NCBI RefSeq assembly: GCF_022601895.1
Contig: NZ_JAKVIO010000032.1
Span: forward strand, 1 to 50,611
Origin: Sphingomonas sp. LaA6.9
GTDB taxonomy: Bacteria; Pseudomonadota; Alphaproteobacteria; Sphingomonadales; Sphingomonadaceae
Direction: 5' to 3'
Length of the DNA stretch: 50,611 nt
Below, one piece after another: positions 1 to 9,441 of this stretch (positions are counted from its first letter, which is position 1; the number at the start of each line of letters is the position of its first letter). Both the position numbers and the translations under genes were made by a program. Under the pieces are notes generated by a model. That model was given only the letters and a program-made list of their open reading frames with translations, did no database searches and had not been told where the DNA came from.

Positions 1-614
1 GCGCCCGCCATCGTGTCGGCATTGATATTATAGGTATGGCCATCGGCGCCAACGCCGATCGGCGCGACGACCGGAATCATGCCCGCGGACGAGATGGTGT
101 CGAGAATGGTGCGATCGACATGCGCGGGTTCGCCGACAAAGCCCAGGTCCACGACCTGCTCGATATTGCTGTCGGGATCTCGCCGCGTGCGGCTGACCTT
201 TTCGGCGGTGACGAAGCCGCCGTCCTTGCCCGAAATTCCGACCGCCCGGCCGCCCGCCTGCGCGATCCAGGCGACGATTTCCTTGTTGATCGCACCCGAC
301 AGCACCATTTCCGCGACCTTGGCGGTTTCGGCGTCGGTGACGCGCAGCCCGTCGACGAACTGCGATTCGACACCGAGCTGCCTGAGCATCGCGCCGATCT
401 GCGGACCCCCACCATGGACGACGACGGGGTTGATCCCGACCATCTTCATCAGGACGACGTCCTCGGCGAAATCGCGCGCCAGCTCGGGATCGCCCATCGC
501 ATGGCCGCCATATTTCACGACGAAGGTCTTGCCCGCATAGCGCTGCATATAGGGCAGCGCCTCGGTCAATGTTTCGGCCTTGGCGAGCAGTGCGGGATCG
601 GGGGCGTGGGACAA
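1..614 (-). CDS. argB: Acetylglutamate kinase, 3' end beyond the window
   Basis: This enzyme phosphorylates N-acetyl-L-glutamate with ATP, the second step of arginine synthesis, in the cytoplasm. About 204 of the roughly 300 residues usual for the family are visible; the gene runs off the left edge. The ArgB phosphate-binding signature [10 protein letters not shown] lies near residue 30. It is followed by [13 protein letters not shown], by [14 protein letters not shown], and by the SGKDGG segment of the nucleotide-binding half. The best start is TTG at 614-612; the next in-frame ATG would remove residues before the conserved beta-strand. The stop of the upstream transporter gene is in the same frame one codon earlier (TGA-ACA-TTG), so translation is probably coupled. 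argG is about 12.5 kb away, so the arginine genes are dispersed. Family assignment is secure; the start is less so. Confidence 0.92.
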   Translation of the reverse strand, partial: MSHAPDPALLAKAETLTEALPYMQRYAGKTFVVKYGGHAMGDPELARDFAEDVVLMKMVGINPVVVHGGGPQIGAMLRQLGVESQFVDGLRVTDAETAKVAEMVLSGAINKEIVAWIAQAGGRAVGISGKDGGFVTAEKVSRTRRDPDSNIEQVVDLGFVGEPAHVDRTILDTISSAGMIPVVAPIGVGADGHTYNINADTMAG

Positions 615-617
615 TGT

Positions 618-1256
618 TCAGGTTTCCAGTGGCTTGGCGTCGAGCCTGCGGCCAAGCGCGACGAACAGGGTGATGAGGACGGGCACGAGCACGATCGAAA
701 GTACGACCTTGGTCAGCATCTGCCCCGCCATCAGTGACAGGATCGGCCGTTCGCCGAGGAACGAGATCGAGATGAACAGCACGGTGTCGACGATCTGAGA
801 GATGACGCTCGCGATGATCCCGCGCAGCCAGACGAGCTTGCCCTCGCCATGCGAGAGCCGCGAGAAGATCACGACGTTGAGCGTCTGCGAAATGCCGTAG
901 GAGATGAGCCCCGCGATCATCATCCGCGCGCTTTGCCCGACGACGATCGGAAACGCATCGATCGCGGGCGGGTACATTTCAGCATCGTGCGGCAATGCGA
1001 TCACGAGCTGGATCAGCGCGGCGGAGACGAGCAGTGGAATGAAGCCCAGCCGGACGAGCGAGGTCGCGGTCTTCTGCCCGTGGAGTTCGGCGATCGCGCT
1101 CGAGATCACGACGAGCAGCAGGAAGGCGAAAATCCCCGCCTCCACCGCAAGCGGTCCAAGCGCAACCTGTTTGACCCCCAGCACGCCCGCAATGCAGACC
1201 ATGCCGCCGTAAAGTACGGAAAAAACGAACAGCGATCGCGGCATTGAAACGGTCAT
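618..1256 (-). CDS. yhhQ: Queuosine precursor transporter (YhhQ / VUT family)
   Basis: A 212-residue inner-membrane protein with about six hydrophobic segments. It matches the YhhQ family (formerly DUF165), which imports queuosine precursors such as preQ0 or preQ1 for tRNA modification. Family hallmarks are the ELHGQKTATSLVRLGF stretch after the second helix and SQIVDTVLFISISFLG in the fifth. The start at 1256 gives MTVSMPRSLF and has a GGGGAAAG ribosome site directly upstream. The open frame extends further upstream, but that part is arginine-rich and lacks family similarity. The gene ends one codon before argB in the same frame, suggesting a two-gene transcript. I looked for a preQ1-type aptamer in the 110 bases upstream and saw none. 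Substrate is inferred from family membership. Confidence 0.86.
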   Translation of the reverse strand: MTVSMPRSLFVFSVLYGGMVCIAGVLGVKQVALGPLAVEAGIFAFLLLVVISSAIAELHGQKTATSLVRLGFIPLLVSAALIQLVIALPHDAEMYPPAIDAFPIVVGQSARMMIAGLISYGISQTLNVVIFSRLSHGEGKLVWLRGIIASVISQIVDTVLFISISFLGERPILSLMAGQMLTKVVLSIVLVPVLITLFVALGRRLDAKPLET

Positions 1257-1365
1257 GGCTTTCCCCGCCCGGAAACGATAGGCCCGCATAGCGCGGCAAG
1301 ACTTCGCGCAAAACGAAAAAGCGCGCCCCGGCACCCACGCGACGCGAAAGGAGCGGATCGGCGGT

Positions 1366-2235
1366 TCAGCGCGTCGGCACGGGCTCATCGCCCGAATAAT
1401 CGTAGAAGCCGCGGCCTGTCTTGCGGCCGTACCAGCCGGCCTCGACATATTTGACGAGCAGCGGCGCGGGGCGGAACTTGGGATCGCCGGTGCCCGAATA
1501 GAGCACCTTGCAGATCTCCAGACAGGTATCGAGGCCGATGAAGTCGGCGAGCGTCAGCGGGCCCATCGGATGGTTGAGCCCCATGGTGATCGCGGTGTCG
1601 ATGTCGCGGATCGAGGCGACGCCCTCGCCCAGCGCGAAGCACGCCTCGTTGAGCATGGGGAGCAGGATGCGATTGACGATGAAGCCCGGCGCGTCATTGG
1701 CGTGGACGACCTTCTTGCCGATGGCTGTGGCGTAGGTCTCGACGATCTTCACCGTCTCATCGGCGGTCGCGAGGCCGCGGATCAGTTCGATCAGCCCCAT
1801 GACGGGGACGGGATTGAAGAAATGGACGCCGACGAAGCGCTTCGGGTCGGGGGTCGCCTGCGCCAGCCGCGTGATCGGGATCGACGAGGTGTTGGAGGCG
1901 AGCACCGCCTGATGGCCGAGGATCTTGCCGACCTGCTCGAAGATCGCGCGCTTGACCTCCTCGCGCTCGGTCGCCGCCTCGATGATGAGGCCGGCCGAGG
2001 CCATCGGCGCGAAATCGCCGACGGGCTCGATCCGCGCAAGCGCCTGATCGCGCGTGGCGCCGTCAATCTTTTCCTTGTCGACGAGACGGTTGAGCTGGCG
2101 CGCAATGCCCTCCTTCGCGCGCTCGGCAATTTCGCGCTTGGCATCGGCGAGCAGCACGCGATAGCCCGCCTGCGCCGAAACCTGGGCGATGCCCGCCCCC
2201 ATCTGACCCGCGCCGATCACGCCAACCGCCTGCAT
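1366..2235 (-). CDS. 3-hydroxybutyryl-CoA dehydrogenase
   Basis: A 289-residue soluble NAD-dependent enzyme that oxidises 3-hydroxyacyl-CoA (typically 3-hydroxybutyryl-CoA) to the 3-keto thioester, in fatty acid, butyrate or polyhydroxybutyrate metabolism. The N-terminus carries the Rossmann fingerprint [14 protein letters not shown] at residues 5-18. The catalytic region shows [16 protein letters not shown] with the active-site His, then the [19 protein letters not shown] segment that opens the C-terminal helical domain. Length is normal for the single-function family (about 280-295). An AAGGAG site lies seven bases before the ATG. It appears to stand alone: 109 bp separate its stop from the transporter gene downstream. 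PaaH, Hbd and related names cannot be told apart here, so no symbol is given. Confidence 0.93.
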   Translation of the reverse strand: MQAVGVIGAGQMGAGIAQVSAQAGYRVLLADAKREIAERAKEGIARQLNRLVDKEKIDGATRDQALARIEPVGDFAPMASAGLIIEAATEREEVKRAIFEQVGKILGHQAVLASNTSSIPITRLAQATPDPKRFVGVHFFNPVPVMGLIELIRGLATADETVKIVETYATAIGKKVVHANDAPGFIVNRILLPMLNEACFALGEGVASIRDIDTAITMGLNHPMGPLTLADFIGLDTCLEICKVLYSGTGDPKFRPAPLLVKYVEAGWYGRKTGRGFYDYSGDEPVPTR

Positions 2236-2310
2236 CGCGATACTCCTTCGTCCGAAAAGCTATCGCGGCGCTCCCTAACGGGTCTTTCCGGACGATGCCA
2301 GCAGCCTGCG

Positions 2311-3045
2311 CTATTTCGCGGCGAGATCGTCGGGGGTCATCGTCCGCTGGACCTTGCCCGCGGCGTCCATGAACAGGATCTGCGCGGTTCCGTCCGCCGC
2401 GACCTGGAGCCGCAGCCGCGTCTTGCCCTTGCCGTCGCGCAGATCGAGCACCGAGGCGTCGCGCGCATTCTTGCCGACGAAGAGCCGCGGGTTGTTGAAC
2501 TCGCCCCGCTCGGCCATTTCGGTATAGGCCTTGTCGCGTGCCTCGGGCGTCATGGCGTCAAAACGAGGCTTTTCCCTGAACATCGCTTCGGCCGATCCCG
2601 TGCCCTTGTCGCTGATCACGAGCCCGGCGCGGACCAGCTTGCCGTCTTCCTCGATCTGCTGGAGCGCGACGACCTGATCGCGGTCATAGGGATCGAAGCT
2701 CAGATGCCCGCCGCTGCGGATCTTGTCGTTCGCATCCTTGGCGCCGTTGAAGATCAGCCCGCCATTCTCGGTGCCCTCGTCATTGTAGAAGATCATCCCC
2801 GCCGCGTCGCGCGGATGACGATACTCGCGGCCCTGAAAGATCGCGCCGGGGAAGCGTCCCTCATTGGACACCACCATGCGCAGCGTGCCATCCGCCTCGC
2901 GCACATTGATCCGCTGGACGTCGATCGTGTCGAAACGGGCATTGCGTGGCGCGTCAGCGCCGGTGAGCAGCAATCCTCCGAACGCGAGCGTGACGACGCC
3001 CGAATAGATCGCGATGTAATTCTGGAAGCCGCTGGATTTTGGCAT
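2311..3045 (-). CDS. Membrane-anchored protein of unknown function
   Basis: A 244-residue protein I do not recognise. Residues 8-28 form one hydrophobic helix (YIAIYSGVVTLAFGGLLLTG) after a short basic N-terminus, so it is probably anchored in the inner membrane with the rest in the periplasm. The remainder is soluble, beta-rich and charged. Recurrent phrases such as INVREADGTLRMVVSNEG, GRFPGAIFQGREY, GMIFYNDEGTENGGLIF and LVISDKGTGSAEAMF suggest repeated strand-turn units. The last part (LRDGKGKTRLRLQVAADG) repeats the style of the first. The start at 3045 was chosen because AGGGAAAG lies six bases upstream; an ATG at 3063 is also possible. It faces away from the broken DUF1176 gene, so the two may share the intergenic region at about 3046-3171. 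Confidence 0.7.
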   Translation of the reverse strand: MPKSSGFQNYIAIYSGVVTLAFGGLLLTGADAPRNARFDTIDVQRINVREADGTLRMVVSNEGRFPGAIFQGREYRHPRDAAGMIFYNDEGTENGGLIFNGAKDANDKIRSGGHLSFDPYDRDQVVALQQIEEDGKLVRAGLVISDKGTGSAEAMFREKPRFDAMTPEARDKAYTEMAERGEFNNPRLFVGKNARDASVLDLRDGKGKTRLRLQVAADGTAQILFMDAAGKVQRTMTPDDLAAK

Positions 3046-3171
3046 GGGCACTTTCCCTTTCATGAACACCAGGAATATCGGCGCTCCGGCTGAAACGCCC
3101 CCCATTCGCAGGAGGATATGTAAAAAACTTCGCCTATCAGCGACTTATGGCTTTTGCCAGACTGGGCCGCG

Positions 3172-3883
3172 ATGCTGACGCCGCTCCTCCTCGCGGCCGT
3201 GGCTTCGCCCCAGCCCGGCACAGGCAAATCCTTCGGCGACTGGGCCGTGGGTTGCGACAACGCGCTTTCGTGCGAAATGACGTCGCTGGTGAGCGACAGC
3301 GTCGAAGGCCATCTGGCGCGCGCAGGATGGCTGACGCTTTCACGCAGCGGCGCGCGCGGCGATGCCCCCGCGGTATCGATCTCTGCGCGGCCCGGGCTTC
3401 CTGCCATCCGCGCAGCCGCGATTCCCGCGGGCGATGCGGTCGCGCCAGCGCCGAAAATAATCACGGCGATGCAGACGGTGTCGGGCTGCGAACCCGATGG
3501 TGCGCAGGACACCCCCGCACAGGCCTTTCGCCTCGACGGCGGCAACATGCGGTGCTGCTCGCCTGCGGTGCGGGCGCCTATAATCTCACGAGTGCCGCCT
3601 ATGTCGTCGGCGCGGGGGGGGGGGCAGGTTCGCACCCGCTGACTTCGATTCAGAACCCGGCTGGGGCGGCGAGAATGGCGTCGCCATGCTGGTCAATGCC
3701 TATTGGGAGCCGCGCGAGGCGCGGCTCAGCAGCTACGCTAAGGGCCGCGGCATCGGCGATTGCGGAAGCGCCGAAAGCTATGTCTGGGACGGCGCGATGT
3801 TTCGCCTGATCGAAGCAAAGCTGATGGACGAATGCCGCGGCAGCTCGCACTGGATCACCGTCTGGCGCGCCGGGCGCCGCTGA
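3172..3883 (+). pseudogene. DUF1176-family secreted protein gene broken by two frameshifts
   Basis: Three reading frames together spell one DUF1176-type protein. Frame 1 opens at 3172 with a signal peptide (MLTPLLLAAVASPQPG) and the family motif FGDWAVGCDNALSCEM, and runs to about 3542. From 3543 the homology continues in another frame as QHAVLLACGAGAYNLTSAAY. After an 11-G run at 3614-3624 it continues in the third frame as RFAPADFDSEPGWGGENG and then VNAYWEPREARLSSYAKG, GIGDCG and SHWITVWRAGRR, ending at 3883. Each junction needs one extra base in a G stretch (or loss of two) to restore the frame, and the shifts do not cancel. So the gene is a recent pseudogene, a slippage-prone gene, or carries consensus errors. 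Intact members are periplasmic proteins of unknown function. Confidence 0.75.
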
Positions 3884-5107
3884 TCAGACGGGCAGTCCCT
3901 GAAGCAGCCTGGGCAGATTGCCCGATTCGCCGCGCGCCTCGGCCATGAAGCGGCGTTTGAGCGGCGGGATTCGCTGGACCGCGCCCAGCCCGAAGCGGCG
4001 CACGGCGGAAGCGGTTTTGCCCGGAAGCCCGAACAGCCGGGTCAGTCCGTCGGTCGACGAGGCGACCATGAAGGTGTCGAGCGAGCGCCAGCGGTCGTAG
4101 CGCGCCAGCAGCTGGGCGTCGCCAGGATCGAGCCCGATGCGCACGCCTTCGGTCAGCACCTCGGCAAGCGCCGCAACGTCGCGGAAGCCCAGATTGAGCC
4201 CCTGTCCCGCAATCGGATGGATGCCATGCGCCGAATCGCCGACCAGCGCGAGCCGCTCGCCCGTGATGTGCGCGGCGTGATGGAAGCCGAGCGGATAGCT
4301 CTGGCGGGGCGCGGCGGCCCTGAGCGTGCCCAGAAATCCGCCCATCCGCTTTTCGGCCTCGGCCCAGAAGGCGCGGTCGGACAGCTTGAGCATCGCGCGC
4401 GCGTCGGACTGCTTGACCGTCCATACGATCGCCGAGCGATTGCCGGGAAGCAGCGGCAGCAGTGCGAAGGGGCCTGCGGGATAGAAGATTTCATAGGCGA
4501 CATTGTCGTGTGGCAGCTCATGCTCGAATGCCGAAATGATCGCAGCGTGGTCATAATGCCAGCGCGCGACATTGATCCCCGCCGCCTCGCGCGTCGGCGA
4601 ATTGCGTCCCTCGCACGCCGCGAGCAGCGAACCCCTGAGTCTGCGCCCGTCGTCTAGTCTTACGTGCACGCCCGCCGCGTCGCGCACCACTTCGGCGGCG
4701 CGCGCGGGCATTATCATCCGGATATTGGGCTGGGCGAGTGCGGCTTCGCGCAGCGCGATACGCAGCAGCCGGTTCTCGAACATGATGCCGAGCGGGCCTT
4801 CCTCATCCTCGGGAGTGAAATCGAGCACGCCGGGCGCAAGCCCGTCGCTGACATGGATGCGGCGGATCGCACAGCCCTTGCCTTCCAGGTACTTGCCGAC
4901 GCCAATCGCCTCGAGCATCCGCCAGCTCGCGCTCGCCACGGCCGAGGCGCGGCCATCGAAGCCCGGGGCGAGCGAGGCTTCGGGATCGGCGGGGTCAATG
5001 ACGGTCGACGTGACGCCATGGCTGCCCAGCGCGATCGCGAGCGTAAGCCCGACCAGCCCGCCCCCCAGGATGATGACGTCGCTTTGTTCGATGGTTTCCA
5101 CAGTCAT
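3884..5107 (-). CDS. FAD-dependent ubiquinone-biosynthesis hydroxylase (UbiH/Coq6 family)
   Basis: A 407-residue flavoprotein monooxygenase that should hydroxylate the aromatic ring of a prenylated ubiquinone intermediate using O2 and NAD(P)H. It shows the N-terminal FAD fingerprint DVIILGGGLVGLTLAIALG (residues 10-28). The second FAD/ribityl motif is GDSAHGIHPIAGQGLNLGFRD near residue 290, with the family signature GxHPxAGQGLN. Length is typical. The family includes UbiH, UbiI, UbiF and UbiL/UbiM, which differ in the ring carbon attacked; sequence reading alone does not settle which one this is, so no symbol is given. The stop at 3884 directly abuts the end of the DUF1176 remnant (convergent). 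It diverges from ftsK across about 150 bp that must hold both promoters. Confidence 0.9.
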   Translation of the reverse strand: MTVETIEQSDVIILGGGLVGLTLAIALGSHGVTSTVIDPADPEASLAPGFDGRASAVASASWRMLEAIGVGKYLEGKGCAIRRIHVSDGLAPGVLDFTPEDEEGPLGIMFENRLLRIALREAALAQPNIRMIMPARAAEVVRDAAGVHVRLDDGRRLRGSLLAACEGRNSPTREAAGINVARWHYDHAAIISAFEHELPHDNVAYEIFYPAGPFALLPLLPGNRSAIVWTVKQSDARAMLKLSDRAFWAEAEKRMGGFLGTLRAAAPRQSYPLGFHHAAHITGERLALVGDSAHGIHPIAGQGLNLGFRDVAALAEVLTEGVRIGLDPGDAQLLARYDRWRSLDTFMVASSTDGLTRLFGLPGKTASAVRRFGLGAVQRIPPLKRRFMAEARGESGNLPRLLQGLPV

Positions 5108-5188
5108 GCCATGTCCTTACCCCACTCATCCGCACCGCAAAAGCCCGGAACGGCTCGTCGCGCAAAAGCCGCATCCTGCCGGGGACTC

Positions 5189-5218
5189 TTGACGCGGAGT
5201 CGCCCGAAGGCGCATTGT
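5189..5218 (+). promoter_or_regulatory. Candidate sigma-70-type promoter of ftsK
   Basis: TTGACG at 5189-5194 and CATTGT at 5213-5218 are separated by 18 bases, a reasonable housekeeping promoter spacing. Transcription would begin near 5225, after an upstream ATG at 5223, which argues for the later ftsK start at 5262. The -10 element is a weak match, so this is inference. Confidence 0.35.
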
Positions 5219-5261
5219 ACATATGCGGAACAACAGGATTTCCGCGCATTTCGGGGGTGGC

Positions 5262-7589
5262 ATGGCAAGCCGCATGAGCAAGAGCGTGCCCGTGTGGCGC
5301 GAGTCGATGAAGCGCGGCGCGGTCCGCACCAGTGCGCTTGTCGGCGGCGCGGTGATGCTGCTCGCCACCTTGCTGCTGGTGCTCGCGCTCGCAAGCTATA
5401 AGCCGACCGACCCCGCGTTGATGACCGCGGCCGAGGGCCCCGCACGCAATCTGGTAGGCGGTGTCGGCGCGTGGACCGCCGATCTGCTGCTTTCGACCTT
5501 CGGGCCCGCAATAGCGCTGATTGCACCGTTGATGACGGTTTTCGGCATGCGGCTGATGCGCGGGGTTCCGGTAGGCCGCTGGCGGCGGATGCTGCTGGGC
5601 GCCATGATTGGTATCACGCTGATCGGCGGCGCCCTCGCTTTGTTCCGCGCCAATGCGCTGGCATGGTTGCCCGGTGGCTTTGGCGGCGCGCTGGGGCTCG
5701 CGCTTGCCGGAATCGCCGACTGGGGACTTGGTTTCATGGGCGAGATCCCGGCGCGGGGCTGGATCCGGACCACGATACTGGTCGGTTTTGCGGGCGCGGG
5801 CATCGTGCTCTGGGCCAAGAGCCTGGGCCTTGATGACGAGGAACGCGCCTGGTTGTTCCGCCGCCGGGACCCCACGGTTGACGATGATCTCGACGATTAT
5901 GAGGGCGAAGACGAAGGTGTCGCGCTGGTCGAGCCCGCGCCGCGTCGCGCCGAACCACGGAAGGCGGCCGAAGCCGAGGAGCGCCGTGCACCGATCATCT
6001 CGCTGCCCGGCCGCAAGGAAAGCACGTCCGACAGGAAATCACAGGGCGCGGTCCAGACCTCTTTTGACCTCAAGGACCGCTACACGCTTCCCTCGGCCGA
6101 GCTCCTCAAACCCGCGCCGCCGCCGTCGGGTCAGAAGCTCGACAAGGCTGCACTCGAGCGCAATGCGCGACTGCTCGAGACCGTGCTCGACGACTTCCAT
6201 GTGAAAGGCCAGATCGTCGAAGTCCGCCCTGGTCCCGTCGTCACCATGTACGAGCTCGAGCCCGCCGCGGGCATCAAGGCGAGCCGCGTGATCCAGCTCG
6301 CCGACGATATTGCGCGCAACATGTCTGCGCTGTCGGCGCGCGTCGCGACGATCCCGGGGCGCAGCGTGATCGGCATCGAATTGCCCAACAAGATACGCGA
6401 GGCGGTTTCGTTCCACGAGTTGGTGACGTCGCGCGGCTTTGCCGACCAGGGCGGCGCTCTTCCGCTGATCCTTGGCAAGAACATCGCGGGCGATCCGGTG
6501 ATCGCCGATCTTGCGCCAATGCCGCACCTGCTCGTCGCGGGCACCACGGGCTCGGGCAAGTCGGTGGGTTTGAACGCGATGATCCTCTCGCTGCTCTATC
6601 GCCTGAGCCCCGACGAGTGCCGGATGATCATGATCGATCCCAAGCAGCTCGAACTGTCGACCTATGACGGGATTCCGCACCTGCTCTCTCCCGTCGTCAC
6701 CGATCCTGCCAAGTCGGTGCGCGCGCTCAAATGGGCGGTCGAACAGATGGAGGAGCGCTATCGGATGATGGCCTCGCTCGCGGTGCGCAGTCTTGCGGGC
6801 TTCAATGAAAAGGTGCGCAACGCGCGCGCCAAGGGGCAGAAGCTCGGTCGCCGCGTCCAGACCGGCTATGATGCCGATACCGGCCAGCCGATCTATGAGG
6901 AGGAAGAACTCGACTATCAGACGCTGCCGCAGATCGTGATCGTGGTCGACGAGCTCGCCGACCTGATGATGACCGCGGGCAAGGAGGTCGAATTCCTCAT
7001 CCAGCGGCTCGCGCAAAAGGCGCGTGCCGCGGGCATCCACCTGATCATGGCGACGCAACGCCCCTCGGTCGACGTCATCACCGGCGTGATCAAGGCCAAT
7101 CTGCCGACGCGCATCAGTTTCGCGGTGACCAGCAAGATCGATTCGCGCACCATCCTCGGCGAACAGGGCGCCGAACAGCTGCTTGGCAAGGGCGACATGC
7201 TCTACATGCCCGGCGGGAAGCAGATCGTGCGCGTCCACGGCCCCTTCGTCTCCGACGAAGAGGTGCTGCGCGTCGCCGATCACTGGCGCGGCCAGGGCAC
7301 GCCCGAATATATCCAGGCCGTGACCGAGGAGCCCGAGGATGGCGGCTATGCGATCGACGGCGCGCCCACGGGCGACGACAGCCCCGAGGACCAGCTGTTC
7401 CGCAAGGCGTGCCAGCTCGTCGCCGAGAGCCAGAAGGCCTCGACCAGCTGGCTCCAGCGTCAGCTGCGCATCGGCTACAACAGCGCCGCGCGGCTCATCG
7501 AGCGCATGGAGAAGGAAGGCCTCGTCTCGCGCCCCGACCATGTCGGTCGCCGCGAGGTGCTGATGGACACTGACGGTCGCCCACTCTGA
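5262..7589 (+). CDS. ftsK: DNA translocase FtsK
   Basis: A 775-residue septal DNA pump that couples chromosome segregation to division. The N-terminal 175 or so residues contain four membrane helices (the first is [16 protein letters not shown]). A short acidic/charged linker follows, much shorter than in E. coli FtsK. The alpha and beta motor domains follow, with Walker [13 protein letters not shown] near residue 430 and Walker [14 protein letters not shown] near 560. The C-terminal gamma winged helix is complete ([15 protein letters not shown], then [20 protein letters not shown]), so it should read polar KOPS-like sites. The start at 5262 has GGGGGTGG just upstream; an ATG at 5223 would add 13 residues but lies close to the predicted transcription start. 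It is convergent with the GT-C-like gene, 15 bp from its stop. Confidence 0.95.
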   Translation: MASRMSKSVPVWRESMKRGAVRTSALVGGAVMLLATLLLVLALASYKPTDPALMTAAEGPARNLVGGVGAWTADLLLSTFGPAIALIAPLMTVFGMRLMRGVPVGRWRRMLLGAMIGITLIGGALALFRANALAWLPGGFGGALGLALAGIADWGLGFMGEIPARGWIRTTILVGFAGAGIVLWAKSLGLDDEERAWLFRRRDPTVDDDLDDYEGEDEGVALVEPAPRRAEPRKAAEAEERRAPIISLPGRKESTSDRKSQGAVQTSFDLKDRYTLPSAELLKPAPPPSGQKLDKAALERNARLLETVLDDFHVKGQIVEVRPGPVVTMYELEPAAGIKASRVIQLADDIARNMSALSARVATIPGRSVIGIELPNKIREAVSFHELVTSRGFADQGGALPLILGKNIAGDPVIADLAPMPHLLVAGTTGSGKSVGLNAMILSLLYRLSPDECRMIMIDPKQLELSTYDGIPHLLSPVVTDPAKSVRALKWAVEQMEERYRMMASLAVRSLAGFNEKVRNARAKGQKLGRRVQTGYDADTGQPIYEEEELDYQTLPQIVIVVDELADLMMTAGKEVEFLIQRLAQKARAAGIHLIMATQRPSVDVITGVIKANLPTRISFAVTSKIDSRTILGEQGAEQLLGKGDMLYMPGGKQIVRVHGPFVSDEEVLRVADHWRGQGTPEYIQAVTEEPEDGGYAIDGAPTGDDSPEDQLFRKACQLVAESQKASTSWLQRQLRIGYNSAARLIERMEKEGLVSRPDHVGRREVLMDTDGRPL

Positions 7590-7604
7590 ACCGGGCTCCG
7601 GCCT

Positions 7605-9401
7605 CTAATTGATCCGCCAGAGCCTGAAGGGCGATCCCTTGGGCAAGGGCAGCGGCGCGAGCCATGCGGGTGCCTTGCCCGCCTCGAGCTGCGCGTAGAA
7701 GCCCTTGGGGCTGCGCGCCTTGTATACGGTGCCCTCGGCAAAGCCCGGGCAGATCAGCAGCAGCGTCGCGCCATGCTTCTTAGCGACTGCGCGCGCAGCG
7801 TCGGGCGTACCGTCAAAGGCGTGGTGGAGGTCGAGGATCGCGTCGCCGTTGCGGTGATAGGGACCCGAAATCGCGTCGTGATGCGTCAGCGTGATCAGCC
7901 TCGGGCCCAGATCGTTCATTGTCATGACGACGGCGCGCGGGAACTTGTCCAGCGGCGCCATGGCCGGGATCGTGCCGCACGCCGCGCCCGCCTTGCGCAC
8001 GGCGGTGCCCTGTTTGGTTTCGACCTTGTTGGGCGCCATTTTCACCACCCAGGGCACGGCGAAGCCGCTTCCCACGATCACGACAATCGATGCGCCCAGC
8101 ACGCGTACGAGCAGGCTCTTGCTCGCGCGGAAGCGTGGGAAGAGCAGCCAGATGAGCGATACACCGCCCGGCACGGCGAGCAGTTGCGCCGCGGGAGCTG
8201 CGCGGCTCTGGAAGAACAGCAGCGCGAAACCGCATGCCGAGAGCAGCGTCACCGAAGCCCAGGCCGTAAGCCGGGCGGGATCGCGCCGGACGAACCAGAG
8301 TGTGAGCAGGCTGCCCAATAGTCCGGTGACTGGCAGCCCCAGCATCGTTGCCATGACCCGCCAGTCCTGGCGATAGACCGGACGAACCTCGCGGATATTG
8401 TCGAGCCAGTTCTTTTGCAGTTCCGCCGAGACGCCCTCGGGCTTGCTCAGGCATTGCGGCCAGGCGCCTGCCAGGAAGCCGCCCAGAATGGCGGCCGCTG
8501 CGCCGGCTGCAGCGAGACGTTGGCAGCGGGTCGCCAAAGGCAGCCGCGCGAGCACGACAAGCAATCCGCCCGCCAGCACCATCGTCGACATCCATGCGGG
8601 CGAGAGCACGTCGCAGCGGGGAACGCGATTGTCGTAGGATGCAAAGAGTGCATAGCCGAGCGCGGATCCACCCGCGAGCAGTACCGCATAGGCCTGAAGT
8701 CGCTCAAATTCGGCGCGATCCCAGACCCAGCGCAACGCGATCGCGGCACCCGCCAGTCCGAGATAGGGCATCATCTCGAAACCGATGACGAGTGAGAGCG
8801 CACTGGCGGCCCCGACGGTCAGTCCGCCGCGTCGTCGTTCGGGGTCCACGAGCCCGGCCATGATGACCGCGAGCATCGCCAGCTGCCAGTTGTGATGATC
8901 GATGCGTGTGGGCGAGAACATCGCCATGGTCGACGAAGCGCCGATCAGCAGCAGCGCGGCAAGCGCGAAGCTCCACGGCGCGATCAGGCGGCGCATCGTC
9001 AGCGCGATGGCGAAGACGGTGACGCCAAGCGGCAGCAGGGGGGCAACGGCCACCGCGATGCGTTCTGCGATCGCGGTTCCGAAAAAGGGCTTGCTCGCCA
9101 GGATGATGGCCGCGATCGGGATATCGACGAAACGCGACCAGTGAATGTTGAAGCCTTCGGGCGGGTTGAGACGGTATTGGCGCATGTCGAACCAGCCCTG
9201 GCCGTCGAGCCAGGCGCGCACCTGCATCATGCGCAGATTGTCGTCGGTGTCGCCCAGCGCGAACCAGTGGATCGCGCCCCAGCGGTTCGCGATCAGGTAC
9301 GCGGCCATTGCGATCCAGATCAGCAGCGTCAATGCGCGCCAGTGGCGATGCGCATCTTTCCAGTCAATCTTCATAGGAGCCCGCTCGATCGCCCTTTTCA
9401 T
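7605..9401 (-). CDS. Multi-pass membrane protein, GT-C-type glycosyltransferase-like
   Basis: A 598-residue protein with about ten to twelve membrane helices in its first 430 residues and a soluble C-terminal portion of about 150 residues. After the first helix comes an acidic loop, GDTDDNLRMMQVRAWLDG. This resembles the first periplasmic loop of GT-C enzymes (STT3/AglB/ArnT-like), where an acidic motif binds metal and the lipid-linked donor. IHWSRFVDIPIA and RIDHHNWQ follow and could be further loop motifs. I infer a polyprenyl-phosphate-sugar transferase acting on the periplasmic face. The nearby GtrA- and GtrB-type genes (9442, 10529) supply a matching donor pathway. The start could instead be ATG 9374. 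No specific substrate can be named. Confidence 0.68.
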   Translation of the reverse strand: MKRAIERAPMKIDWKDAHRHWRALTLLIWIAMAAYLIANRWGAIHWFALGDTDDNLRMMQVRAWLDGQGWFDMRQYRLNPPEGFNIHWSRFVDIPIAAIILASKPFFGTAIAERIAVAVAPLLPLGVTVFAIALTMRRLIAPWSFALAALLLIGASSTMAMFSPTRIDHHNWQLAMLAVIMAGLVDPERRRGGLTVGAASALSLVIGFEMMPYLGLAGAAIALRWVWDRAEFERLQAYAVLLAGGSALGYALFASYDNRVPRCDVLSPAWMSTMVLAGGLLVVLARLPLATRCQRLAAAGAAAAILGGFLAGAWPQCLSKPEGVSAELQKNWLDNIREVRPVYRQDWRVMATMLGLPVTGLLGSLLTLWFVRRDPARLTAWASVTLLSACGFALLFFQSRAAPAAQLLAVPGGVSLIWLLFPRFRASKSLLVRVLGASIVVIVGSGFAVPWVVKMAPNKVETKQGTAVRKAGAACGTIPAMAPLDKFPRAVVMTMNDLGPRLITLTHHDAISGPYHRNGDAILDLHHAFDGTPDAARAVAKKHGATLLLICPGFAEGTVYKARSPKGFYAQLEAGKAPAWLAPLPLPKGSPFRLWRIN

Positions 9402-9441
9402 ATCCCCGGTCCGCGATTAGAGGCTCTTTGCCAGAGCACAA

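Noticed and set aside
1257-1365. preQ1 riboswitch ahead of the queuosine-precursor transporter
   Set aside because: No preQ1 aptamer core (short stem with A-rich tail and downstream pseudoknot) was found in the 110-base leader.
1570-3093. Plus-strand open frame of about 500 codons across 3-hydroxybutyryl-CoA dehydrogenase and the next gene
   Set aside because: Shadow of two minus-strand genes with family motifs or a good start; arginine/aspartate-rich composition without conserved features.
6039-7541. 500-codon open frame antisense to ftsK
   Set aside because: Opposite to a complete FtsK with Walker motifs; no domain recognisable.
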